NCBI GenBank assembly: GCA_023410905.1
Contig: JAEYPL010000320.1
Coordinates: 1-12,997, forward strand
Reading direction: 5' to 3'
From: Pseudomonadota bacterium
GTDB lineage: Bacteria; Pseudomonadota; Alphaproteobacteria; Rhizobiales; Hyphomicrobiaceae
Length of the DNA: 12,997 nt
Below the pieces are notes generated by a model. That model saw nothing but the letters and a program-made list of their open reading frames with translations. It had not been told where the DNA came from and did not search any database. The stretch's first letter is position 1. Every line of letters begins with the position of its first letter. Made by a program: the position numbers and the translations under genes. This document shows, piece by piece, positions 6,566 through 12,997 of the stretch.

Positions 6566-7882
6566 TCAGGCCTTGGGCACGCGCCCCGGCACGAGACGAA
6601 CTTTTCGCGGTGATGCCAGCCAGATCGAGACGGCGGATGCAATGCAGCAGCCGATGATCAGGATGAAGGCGAGCCGGTAGCTGCCGGTCGCATCGTGCAC
6701 GACGCCCGCAATCCACGGCCCGGCCGCACCACCGCACACAAGAGCCACCGTGATCGTCCCGAATATGGCGCCGAAGTGCGGTCCCTCGAATATCTCGACG
6801 ACTATTGGCCCCATTACGGATGTCAGCGTGTAGCCGAAGAAGCCCTGCGCAAACACCATGAGATACAGGAGCGCCATCGAGGGTGTTTGCTCAAGGGCAA
6901 TCAACGCGACATAGGCCACGGCAAATCCCGCGCAACCGCCAGTCCAGATCCACTCGCGCCCAAGTCGGTCCGATAAGCCACCGAGAATGATTTGACCGGG
7001 AATGCTCACCACGCTCACGGCGCCGAGTGCCCAGGCGGCGACAATCGGCGTGAAGCCGATCTCGGTGAGGTATTTCGTCTGATGGACCTGCACGGCGTAC
7101 CACGCGACGAGCGCGCAGAAGTACGCAATCACGATCCACCAGAACCGCGCCGTCCTCATGGCGCGCGCGAGCGTCCACTCCGTCGCGACCCATGCCTTGT
7201 CGACAATCAGGGCCGCGTGACGTGGTGTGGAAGCCGACGACGATCCGGGCTTCGTCTCGCCATCGGGCAGCAAGCCGATATCGGCCGGTGCTCTGCGCAC
7301 GAGCAGATTGAGAGGGCCGGCCACAATCAGCACGAGGCAGCCCATGGTCCAGCAAGCCGTGCGCCAGCCGTCGCTCAGGATGATCGTCTGCAGCCACGGC
7401 AGCAGGACGATGGCACCGACACCAGCCCCGGAGAAGGCCAGGCTGATCGCGAGCCCGCGTCGTTGCACGAACCAGTTCGGCAGGAACTGCGAATGCGCCG
7501 TGTAGGTCATCATGTTGGAGCCGCCGCCGACCAACATGCCGAGCGTCGAATAGAGATGCCACGGCTGCTCGATGTATGGCGCGAGAAGGAGACCGGAGGA
7601 CAACAGCACCGCACCGGTCGGAATGACGATGCGCGGCCCGTGTTTGTCCATGGCTCGGCCGACAATGGGGCCGAGGATGGCCGATACGAGAAAGCCGAAC
7701 GAGAACGCGCCGGCGGCGAGCCCGCGATCCCAGCCGAACTCGTCGATGAGCGGCGGCATGAGCAGCGAGAAGGTCGTCCTTGCCGTCACGGCGACGGCCA
7801 TCGTCACGAAGGCAATGAGTACGATCAGCCAGCCGTAGTAGAACGGCAGGCGCGACGCCCAGTGCCGATGTGGATGTGTCAT
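6566..7882 (-). CDS. MFS transporter, OFA/monocarboxylate-type
   Basis: The 438-residue product is an inner-membrane secondary carrier with about 12 membrane helices, the normal MFS length. The conserved loop motif between helices 2 and 3 is GRAMDKHGPR (75-84), with its echo between helices 8 and 9, GGLSDRLGRE (301-310). The segment NWFVQRRGLAISLAFSGAGVG (about 136-156) is typical of the oxalate/formate antiporter and monocarboxylate branch. A small organic acid is therefore the likely substrate, though this is an inference. A soluble central loop spans about 196-240. I chose the ATG at 7882 because GAGGAAG precedes it; an ATG at 7912 gives 10 more residues but has no ribosome binding site. 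The gene is divergent from the ABC importer operon and may share its control region. No transcriptional regulator is adjacent. Confidence 0.9.
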   Translation of the reverse strand: MTHPHRHWASRLPFYYGWLIVLIAFVTMAVAVTARTTFSLLMPPLIDEFGWDRGLAAGAFSFGFLVSAILGPIVGRAMDKHGPRIVIPTGAVLLSSGLLLAPYIEQPWHLYSTLGMLVGGGSNMMTYTAHSQFLPNWFVQRRGLAISLAFSGAGVGAIVLLPWLQTIILSDGWRTACWTMGCLVLIVAGPLNLLVRRAPADIGLLPDGETKPGSSSASTPRHAALIVDKAWVATEWTLARAMRTARFWWIVIAYFCALVAWYAVQVHQTKYLTEIGFTPIVAAWALGAVSVVSIPGQIILGGLSDRLGREWIWTGGCAGFAVAYVALIALEQTPSMALLYLMVFAQGFFGYTLTSVMGPIVVEIFEGPHFGAIFGTITVALVCGGAAGPWIAGVVHDATGSYRLAFILIIGCCIASAVSIWLASPRKVRLVPGRVPKA

Positions 7883-8292
7883 GACTTCCTCAGGTGGGGC
7901 GATCGCGCCCATGCGGGGCCGGCACTATCTGCGCCCACTCGCGTCAGATCAACTGCATGTGCACAGCAGCACGCAGGCACCTCGCGCTTGTGCGCACTGC
8001 AACACGCTGCACAGCTATCCAATCCGCGCAGAATGCGATTAACTGCGCCGGCCCGGCCTTTTCAGCGGGCAGAGCGGCGCCCCCTGTCCGCCGCCCGGAT
8101 TTCGTGACGAAAGCAGGGGACGTCGAGGAGTTGGGCAAACCAACCCCGACAGCGGCAAATGCTTGCCGCAGGAAACGCCATGATTATCCGTCGACGCGCG
8201 CGTTCGCTGAACGACATCGCCATGCCCTACGCGGCAGTGGGATGTGATTGCGCGCGCCTGCGGCATGGCGAGAACCAAGGGAGGAAGCAACC
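7883..8292. promoter_or_regulatory. Divergent intergenic region, MFS gene / ABC operon
   Basis: These 410 bp separate two divergent transport genes and must carry promoters for both. I see no gene here. Between 7957 and 8015 there is a cluster of palindromic TGCAC/GTGCA elements, including GTGCAC (7961-7966) and TGTGC with GCACA (7990-8014). These could be regulator half-sites. At 8152-8169 a perfect hairpin, GCGGCAA-ATGC-TTGCCGC, lies in the probable leader of the binding-protein gene. No box-perfect promoter is obvious. Confidence 0.45.
8152..8169. promoter_or_regulatory. Perfect 7-bp palindrome upstream of the first binding-protein gene
   Basis: GCGGCAA and TTGCCGC flank ATGC. The element lies about 125 bp before the start codon at 8293. 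It could be an operator for a LacI- or GntR-type regulator, or a leader-RNA hairpin. No U-run follows, so it is not a standard terminator. Neither reading is proven. Confidence 0.35.
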
Positions 8293-9636
8293 ATGTCCAG
8301 GAAGAGGATTACGCGTCGTCGTTTCGTAGCCGGTTCTGCCGCCGCGGCCGCCGCGGCCATTTCAGCGCCTCATGTCAGCACCGCCCAAGCCGCGGGAAAG
8401 CTTTCCCTTGGTCTGTGGGATCACTGGGTGCCTGGCGGTAACAAGGTCATGGACGACATCGCCCAGGAGTGGGCCAAGAAGGAGAAGGTCGATCTCACGA
8501 TCGACTACCTCAGCACGCAGGGAAACAAGCTGCTGCTGACGATCGCCGCCGAAGCACAAGCGCGCGCCGGTCACGACGTCATGGACTTCTCGGCATGGGA
8601 ACCGGCGCAGTATACCCGCCTGCTCGAGCCCGTCGGCGATGTGATGAAGGAGGTTCTGGCCACCAATGGCCCGATCTCCGAGGCCATGGAATACATCGGC
8701 ACCGCCAGCGGCACCTGGAATGTCGTGCCGTCGACGCGGGGCTCGCTGATCCTGCCCCCGTGCTCGCGCATTGACTACTTCAAGGAGTTCGCGGGGATCG
8801 ATGTGCAGGCCATGTATCCGGCCGGGAAAGATCCGACGGCGGCGGCCGACAGCTGGACGTGGGACACGTTTCTCACTGCCGCTGAAAAGTGCCATAAGGC
8901 CGGCCATTCCTTCGGCTTGCCGCTCGGCGCCACCACCGACAGCCTCGACTGGGTGGGCGCGTTGTTTTCGGCCTACGGTGCGGCGCTCGTCGATGCCAAG
9001 GGCAACATCACGGTGAACTCGGATGAAGTGCGCCAGGTCCTCGAGTATGCGAAGCGCCTCTTTGCCTTCCTGCCGAGCGACGTCGCCTCGTGGGACAACG
9101 CCTCGAACAACAAGTGGCTGCTTTCCGGCAAGGGGGCGTTGATCTTCAATCCACCGAGCACCTGGGTCGTCGCAAAGCGCGACGCGCCGGATGTTGCCGC
9201 AAAGCTTTGGACGCACGCCATGCCGAAGGGCCCGAAGGGGCGCTTCGCACCGCTGCTGCCGCGCTATCAGGGTCTCTGGAACTTCTCGAAGAACAAGTCG
9301 GCGGCGAAGAGCCTGATGGTTCACATGAACCAGCCGGACAACATCCGCAAGATCGTGGCGGGCGCCGCGGGATACGACATCCCGCCTTACCAGAAGCTGC
9401 TCGACTACAGGGTGTGGGACGACCAAGGACCGCCGCCAGGAACGCTTTCGCACTATCCGAATCGGGGTGACCAGAGAAACGCGATGCCGTGCTCTCCGGC
9501 ACCGCCGCAGATCGCCTCGCAGCTCTATACCAACGCCGTCATGCCGAAGATGATTGTACGGATCGGCCGCGGTGAGAGCATCGAAAAGACGCTCGCCTGG
9601 GCGGCGACGGAAATCGAGGGCTACTCACGGCAATAG
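8293..9636 (+). CDS. ABC transporter solute-binding protein (family 1), Tat-exported, copy 1
   Basis: The 447-residue product is a periplasmic binding protein of the family 1 (maltose/glycerol-3-phosphate-like) type. It opens MSRKRITRRRFVAGSAAAAAAA, a Tat signal with the twin arginine in TRRRF (7-11), an Ala-rich core and probable cleavage near AQA (31-33). The mature protein starts GKLSLGLWDHWVPGGNK. Further landmarks are STQGNKLLLTIAAEAQARAGHDVMD, VPSTRGS, SWDNASNNKWLLSGKGALIFNPPSTWVVA and a C-terminal IEKTLAWAATEIEGY. Tat use implies it folds in the cytoplasm before export. The start is fixed by GGGAGGA (8279-8285) before ATG 8293. The next gene encodes a close paralogue, about half identical by eye along the whole length. 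The ligand cannot be told from sequence; a sugar, polyol or related solute is likely. Confidence 0.93.
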   Translation: MSRKRITRRRFVAGSAAAAAAAISAPHVSTAQAAGKLSLGLWDHWVPGGNKVMDDIAQEWAKKEKVDLTIDYLSTQGNKLLLTIAAEAQARAGHDVMDFSAWEPAQYTRLLEPVGDVMKEVLATNGPISEAMEYIGTASGTWNVVPSTRGSLILPPCSRIDYFKEFAGIDVQAMYPAGKDPTAAADSWTWDTFLTAAEKCHKAGHSFGLPLGATTDSLDWVGALFSAYGAALVDAKGNITVNSDEVRQVLEYAKRLFAFLPSDVASWDNASNNKWLLSGKGALIFNPPSTWVVAKRDAPDVAAKLWTHAMPKGPKGRFAPLLPRYQGLWNFSKNKSAAKSLMVHMNQPDNIRKIVAGAAGYDIPPYQKLLDYRVWDDQGPPPGTLSHYPNRGDQRNAMPCSPAPPQIASQLYTNAVMPKMIVRIGRGESIEKTLAWAATEIEGYSRQ

Positions 9637-9782
9637 CACTGGAAGCTACGCAAATTTTTGGTGGCGCCGCGCTGGGGCCGGGCCTAATATGTCTCGGTCA
9701 TACTAAGTTGCGTCATCCGTGATCTGTCAAAGCCGACACGGCAATAAACAAAAAAATTCAACCACGTTTGGAGGAAACGTTC

Positions 9783-11123
9783 ATGAAGAAGAAGACGATG
9801 ACCCGTCGGCGCTTTGTTGCCACGGGTGCTGCTGCTGTCGGTGGTGTCGTTGCGGCCCCTTACGTCAGTTCGGCGCAGTCTGCCGGCACGCTCAAGGTTG
9901 GCTTCTGGGATCATTGGGTACCTGGAGCAAACAAAGCGATTGAGACGGTTGCCAAGGCCTGGGGTGAGAAGGAGAAGGTGAACGTCGAAATCGACTTCAT
10001 CACCTCGCAAGGCAACAAGATCCTCCTGACGATTGCCGCAGAAGCGCAGGCCAAATCGGGCCACGATATCCTTTCCATGCCGACGTGGCAGCCGGCTCGT
10101 CATGCAGGCACGCTCGAAGACGTCGGCGACATCATGGCCGATCTCATCAAGCAGAATGGAACCGTCAACTCGACGGTCGAATATCTCGGCAAGATCAATG
10201 GCAAGTGGGTTGGTGTTCCCTCCACGGCGGGCAGCCAGATCAAAGGCCCGGCCTCGCGTATCGATCTGCTCAAGCAACACGCTGGCGTGGATATCCTCGC
10301 CATGTATCCCGCCGGTGCGGCGCCCAAGGCCGATGGCTGGAACATGGAGACGTATCTCAAGGCCGCGAAGGCCTGCAACAAAGCGGGCGTTGCTTTCGGT
10401 ATCGGCCTCGGCACCACATCGGACTCCGTTGATACGGCCGGTGCCTTCTTCAATTCGTACGGCGCTGTGCTTGTCGATCAGAAGGAAAACATCACCGTAA
10501 AGACGGACAAGGTTCGCCAAGCCATGGAGTACATGAAGGAGCTGACGGCTGAACTGCCAGCCGACGCACCTTCGTGGGACGACGCGTCGAACAACAAATG
10601 GCTCGTGTCAGGCCGCGGTGCCTCGATCATGAACCCGCCATCGGCGTGGGCGGTGGCCGTGCGCGACGCGCCGCAGATCGCTGAGCATATCTGGCATCAC
10701 GGCATGCCGAGCGGTCCGTCCGGACGCCACGCGCCGTTTCTCCCCTATTTCTGGGGCATCTGGGGCTTCTCGAAGAACAAGTCCGCCGCAAAGTCGTTAC
10801 TGCGGGCATTGTCGACAGAAGCTGCGGCACAAAGCATGGTCGAGGCAAGCAAGGGGTACGATATCCCGGCCTATGCCAACTTCTCGACTTTCAAGACCTG
10901 GGCCGAAATGGCGCCGCCCAAGGGCACGATGTACCACTACGCCAATCCGCATAACCATCAGGTGCTCTCGATCGCGGCTGCGCCAAGTCCGCATCGCATC
11001 GCCGAGCAGATCTACACCCAAGGCCTGATGACCAAGATGATCGTCCGCTATCACCGCGGCGAGAAGCTCGATGCGGTGCTCGCATGGGCCGAGAGCGAGA
11101 TCGAGGGATTCATGCGGACCTGA
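9783..11123 (+). CDS. ABC transporter solute-binding protein (family 1), Tat-exported, copy 2
   Basis: The 446-residue product is a paralogue of the preceding protein with the same build: Tat signal MKKKTMTRRRFVATGAAAVGGVVAAPYVSSAQSA, then GTLKVGFWDHWVPGANK and TSQGNKILLTIAAEAQAKSGHD. The SWDDASNNKWLVSGRGASIMNPPSAWAVA stretch and the C-terminal LDAVLAWAESEIEGF are also shared. Differences cluster in regions such as SMPTWQPARHAG against DFSAWEPAQYTR and PYFWGIWGF against PRYQGLWNF, so ligand preference may differ. ATG 9783 has a strong GGAGGAAA (9769-9776). A 146-bp gap separates it from copy 1 and contains an A-rich tract (9748-9757) but no convincing terminator, so a separate promoter or readthrough are both possible. 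The permease genes follow after a hairpin. Confidence 0.93.
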   Translation: MKKKTMTRRRFVATGAAAVGGVVAAPYVSSAQSAGTLKVGFWDHWVPGANKAIETVAKAWGEKEKVNVEIDFITSQGNKILLTIAAEAQAKSGHDILSMPTWQPARHAGTLEDVGDIMADLIKQNGTVNSTVEYLGKINGKWVGVPSTAGSQIKGPASRIDLLKQHAGVDILAMYPAGAAPKADGWNMETYLKAAKACNKAGVAFGIGLGTTSDSVDTAGAFFNSYGAVLVDQKENITVKTDKVRQAMEYMKELTAELPADAPSWDDASNNKWLVSGRGASIMNPPSAWAVAVRDAPQIAEHIWHHGMPSGPSGRHAPFLPYFWGIWGFSKNKSAAKSLLRALSTEAAAQSMVEASKGYDIPAYANFSTFKTWAEMAPPKGTMYHYANPHNHQVLSIAAAPSPHRIAEQIYTQGLMTKMIVRYHRGEKLDAVLAWAESEIEGFMRT

Positions 11124-11142
11124 CGACTGAATCTCGCCTTTA

Positions 11143-11172
11143 GCCGCCTTCCTGCTCGTGCGGGAGGGCGGC
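11143..11172 (+). other. Strong intergenic hairpin between binding-protein and permease genes
   Basis: GCCGCCTTCCTGC (11143-11155) pairs with GCGGGAGGGCGGC (11160-11172) over 13 base pairs (two G-U) around the tetraloop TCGT. No U-run follows, so it is not a classical terminator. In ABC operons a stem at this place often protects the upstream binding-protein mRNA from 3' decay or partly attenuates transcription, so the binding protein is made in excess over the permeases. That role is inferred from position and stability. Confidence 0.7.
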
Positions 11173-11310
11173 GGCGAGCAGTGTCGTGAGGGCTTGATGC
11201 TACGCACGTCCGTCGAAGTGCCGACGACCCCCGCTATTCCGGGCCGCAATGACGAGCCTGCGGACGCGTCGTTGCGTGCCTGTGAACACGCATATCTGAG
11301 AGGTCGATAG

Positions 11311-12243
11311 ATGGTCGACGCAACAATCAAACAGGACGGGGCAGTGATACGTGCGGATCGGCGCAGCTCACTGCAGAAGGCCTTTCAGCGGAAATCAACG
11401 ATAGCGTTCATGATGGCGCTCCCGCTGATTCTGCTGATTGCTATTCTCGTCATCTACCCCGCTCTCTACGCCGTGCATCTGGCGATGCTCAACAAGTCCA
11501 TGGAGCGCTTCGTTGGCTTGTCGAACTTTACGTTCCTGTTCAAGCGCGAAACGTTCTGGATGGTCGTCTGGCAGAGCTGCATCTTTGCGATCACGGCGGT
11601 CTTCTTCAAAGCCATCATCGGCTTCTTCGTCGCGCACTTTGTGCACAACATTCCGGATAAAGGGCAGCGCAAGTGGCGTGGCATGTTGCTCATCCCATGG
11701 GTGATTCCGCCCGCGATGAGCACGCTCGCATGGCTCTGGCTCTTCGATCCCTCCTATTCGGCCTTCAACTGGATACTCGAGAATATCGGCCTGAGCGGCA
11801 TTCCTTGGCTTGGGGATGCGAATTGGGCACGTTTCTGCGTGATCCTCGTCAACGTCTGGATCGGCGCGCCCTTCTTCATGATCATGTATCTCGCTGCACT
11901 GAAGTCGGTGCCGGAACAGCTCTATGAGGCGGCTAAGATCGACGGCGCGAACTGGTGGCAGACCATGCGCTTTGTGACACTCCCTATGATGCGCAATATC
12001 ATCATGATCACGGCGCTCTTCTCGACGATCGTCACGTTTGCGAATTTCGATATCGTCCGGGTTCTCACGCGTGGTGATCCTCTCGATCAGACTCACGTGT
12101 TCGCGACCTGGGCGTTCCGCCTTGGTATCGAGGGTGGTGATATCCCGCTCGGCGCGTCGGTCTCGTTGTTCATGGTGCCCATCCTCACCATCGGAGCGAT
12201 CTTCATTCTGCGGGATATCGTCAAGCGGGGGAACGAGGCATGA
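11311..12243 (+). CDS. ABC transporter permease, MalF/UgpA type
   Basis: The 310-residue inner-membrane protein has about six helices, the first at about 31-55 after a polar N-terminus. It carries the ATPase-contacting EAA loop, YEAAKIDGANWWQTMRFVTLP (205-225). Together with the next gene it should form the heterodimeric channel fed by the binding proteins upstream. The ATG at 11311 is preceded by GAGAGG (11298-11303). Its stop overlaps the start of the next permease in ATGA, a sign of translational coupling. The 187-bp gap before it holds the stable hairpin at 11143-11172 and otherwise no gene. Substrate class follows that of the binding proteins and is not determined. Confidence 0.93.
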   Translation: MVDATIKQDGAVIRADRRSSLQKAFQRKSTIAFMMALPLILLIAILVIYPALYAVHLAMLNKSMERFVGLSNFTFLFKRETFWMVVWQSCIFAITAVFFKAIIGFFVAHFVHNIPDKGQRKWRGMLLIPWVIPPAMSTLAWLWLFDPSYSAFNWILENIGLSGIPWLGDANWARFCVILVNVWIGAPFFMIMYLAALKSVPEQLYEAAKIDGANWWQTMRFVTLPMMRNIIMITALFSTIVTFANFDIVRVLTRGDPLDQTHVFATWAFRLGIEGGDIPLGASVSLFMVPILTIGAIFILRDIVKRGNEA

Positions 12244-12997
12244 CTGCAACTGCGACATCTTCCGTGCCGGCAGCCACCAAGCCCCGCTACGGCAGCATGA
12301 GCCGTGATCGGCGGTGGGCTCTGCGCTGGTCTTATTTCTTCCTGGTCCTGTTCGTGATCTTCTTCCTCACGCCGCCGCTCTACATGCTGATCACGTCTCT
12401 CAAGACCAGTCAGGAGATATCGGCGATTACAAACCCGTGGTGGGTCTTCGATCCGACGCTCTCGAATTACAGGGAGCTTCTCGGTTCGAGCACGTTCCTC
12501 ACATTCTTCCGGAACTCGGCTGTCGTCTCCGTCTCCGTCGTCATCATCACCATGCTCATCAGCGTGCCCGCCGCGTTCGCGCTGTCGAGAATGCGCTTCT
12601 GGGGCTCGACGGTGCTCGCGACCGGTGTGTTCCTGACCTATCTCATTCCCGAGACGCTCTTGTTCATTCCGCTCTTCAAGATGATGGCGGTATTCAACGA
12701 GCTGACAGGGATCGAGCTGATCAATCGTTGGTGGGTGCTGCTGATCCTCTATCCGACGCTGACGGTGCCCTTCTGCACCTGGATTATGATCGGATACTTC
12801 GCGTCGATTCCGAAGGAACTCGACGAGGCGGCGCTGATCGACGGCGCCACATGGACGCAGACGCTGACGAAGATCTTCATTCCCGTCGCCCTCCCGGGGC
12901 TGATTGCGGCGACGATCTTCGCCTTTACCGTCAGCTGGGCGCAGTTCCTCTATCCGCTGGCCTTTACGACATCGGAGAGCCAGCTCGTGCTGCCGGT
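12240..12997 (+). CDS. ABC transporter permease, MalG/UgpE type (partial, runs off window)
   Basis: The gene opens with an ATGA overlap on the upstream permease stop and stays open to the window edge, giving 252 residues plus two bases. After a basic N-terminus (MTATATSSVP to about residue 30) the first helix is SYFFLVLFVIFFLTPPLYML. The periplasmic stretch NPWWVFDPTLSNYRELLGSS is typical of MalG-type subunits, as is the EAA loop DEAALIDGATWTQTLTKIFIP (195-215). The visible part covers most of an expected length of about 280-300, so only the last helix and tail are missing. It pairs with the MalF-type protein encoded just upstream. The ATPase gene probably follows beyond the window. Confidence 0.92.
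   Translation, partial: MTATATSSVPAATKPRYGSMSRDRRWALRWSYFFLVLFVIFFLTPPLYMLITSLKTSQEISAITNPWWVFDPTLSNYRELLGSSTFLTFFRNSAVVSVSVVIITMLISVPAAFALSRMRFWGSTVLATGVFLTYLIPETLLFIPLFKMMAVFNELTGIELINRWWVLLILYPTLTVPFCTWIMIGYFASIPKELDEAALIDGATWTQTLTKIFIPVALPGLIAATIFAFTVSWAQFLYPLAFTTSESQLVLP

Noticed and set aside
6992..8107. 371-residue open frame on the + strand
   Set aside because: It lies opposite the well-supported MFS gene and has the Arg/Glu/His-rich composition of an antisense shadow.
8362..9453. 363-residue open frame on the - strand
   Set aside because: It is antisense to the first binding-protein gene, with no recognisable motif and shadow-like composition.
9637..9782. Terminator after the first binding-protein gene (T-run at 9655-9659)
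   Set aside because: The T-run is not preceded by a stable GC stem, so intrinsic termination is not supported.
11395..12258. 287-residue charged open frame on the - strand
   Set aside because: It is the complement of a hydrophobic permease gene; the high Arg/Asp/Glu/His content is the expected artefact.

Overview
The window is GC-rich, densely coded DNA with Shine-Dalgarno-led bacterial genes. It looks like a chromosomal segment of an alphaproteobacterium, probably Hyphomicrobiales (Rhizobiales). That placement is an inference from base composition, the Tat-exported solute-binding proteins and general gene style; no rRNA or other marker gene is present. I see no tRNA, rRNA, CRISPR array, insertion sequence or prophage gene.

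Region 1 (175-2255, + strand) holds a PLP-dependent class V aminotransferase-fold enzyme followed by two small unrecognised proteins. The second of these overlaps the first and probably starts at a TTG. Region 2 (2476-2784) is an isolated gene for an 80-residue secreted protein built of four QALP/DALP-type repeats, with a strong intrinsic terminator behind it.

Region 3 (2873-4505) is the highlight: a two-gene unit. The first gene encodes a conserved protein of about 357 residues. The second encodes a UGSC-family selenoprotein whose reading frame is interrupted by one in-frame TGA at 4260. Translation continues in frame past this codon as U-G-S-C-S-S-C and through 80 residues of good protein to a TAA. 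An 8-bp hairpin with a GUC loop starts 11 nt after the TGA. Its apical part closely resembles the E. coli fdhF SECIS, so the TGA is read here as selenocysteine. A conventional gene caller would split or truncate this gene. No Sec machinery (selA, selB, selC, selD) lies in the window, so the genome must supply it elsewhere.

Region 4 (4506-4809) is noncoding, with an AT-rich patch and a palindrome. It precedes a membrane-anchored alkaline-phosphatase/sulfatase-superfamily protein of the LTA synthase or phosphoglycerol transferase type (4810-6549). A convergent MFS transporter follows (6566-7882, - strand). A 410-bp divergent intergenic region then separates the MFS gene from region 5.

Region 5 (8293 to the window end, + strand) is an ABC importer operon: two tandem paralogous Tat-exported solute-binding proteins, an intergenic hairpin, and two MalF/MalG-type permeases, the second cut by the window edge. 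The ATPase is not in the window. Two binding proteins serving one permease pair suggests two related ligands or a recent duplication. The MFS carrier, ABC importer, PLP enzyme and UGSC selenoprotein would fit a small-molecule uptake and metabolism neighbourhood, but no substrate can be read from the sequence.
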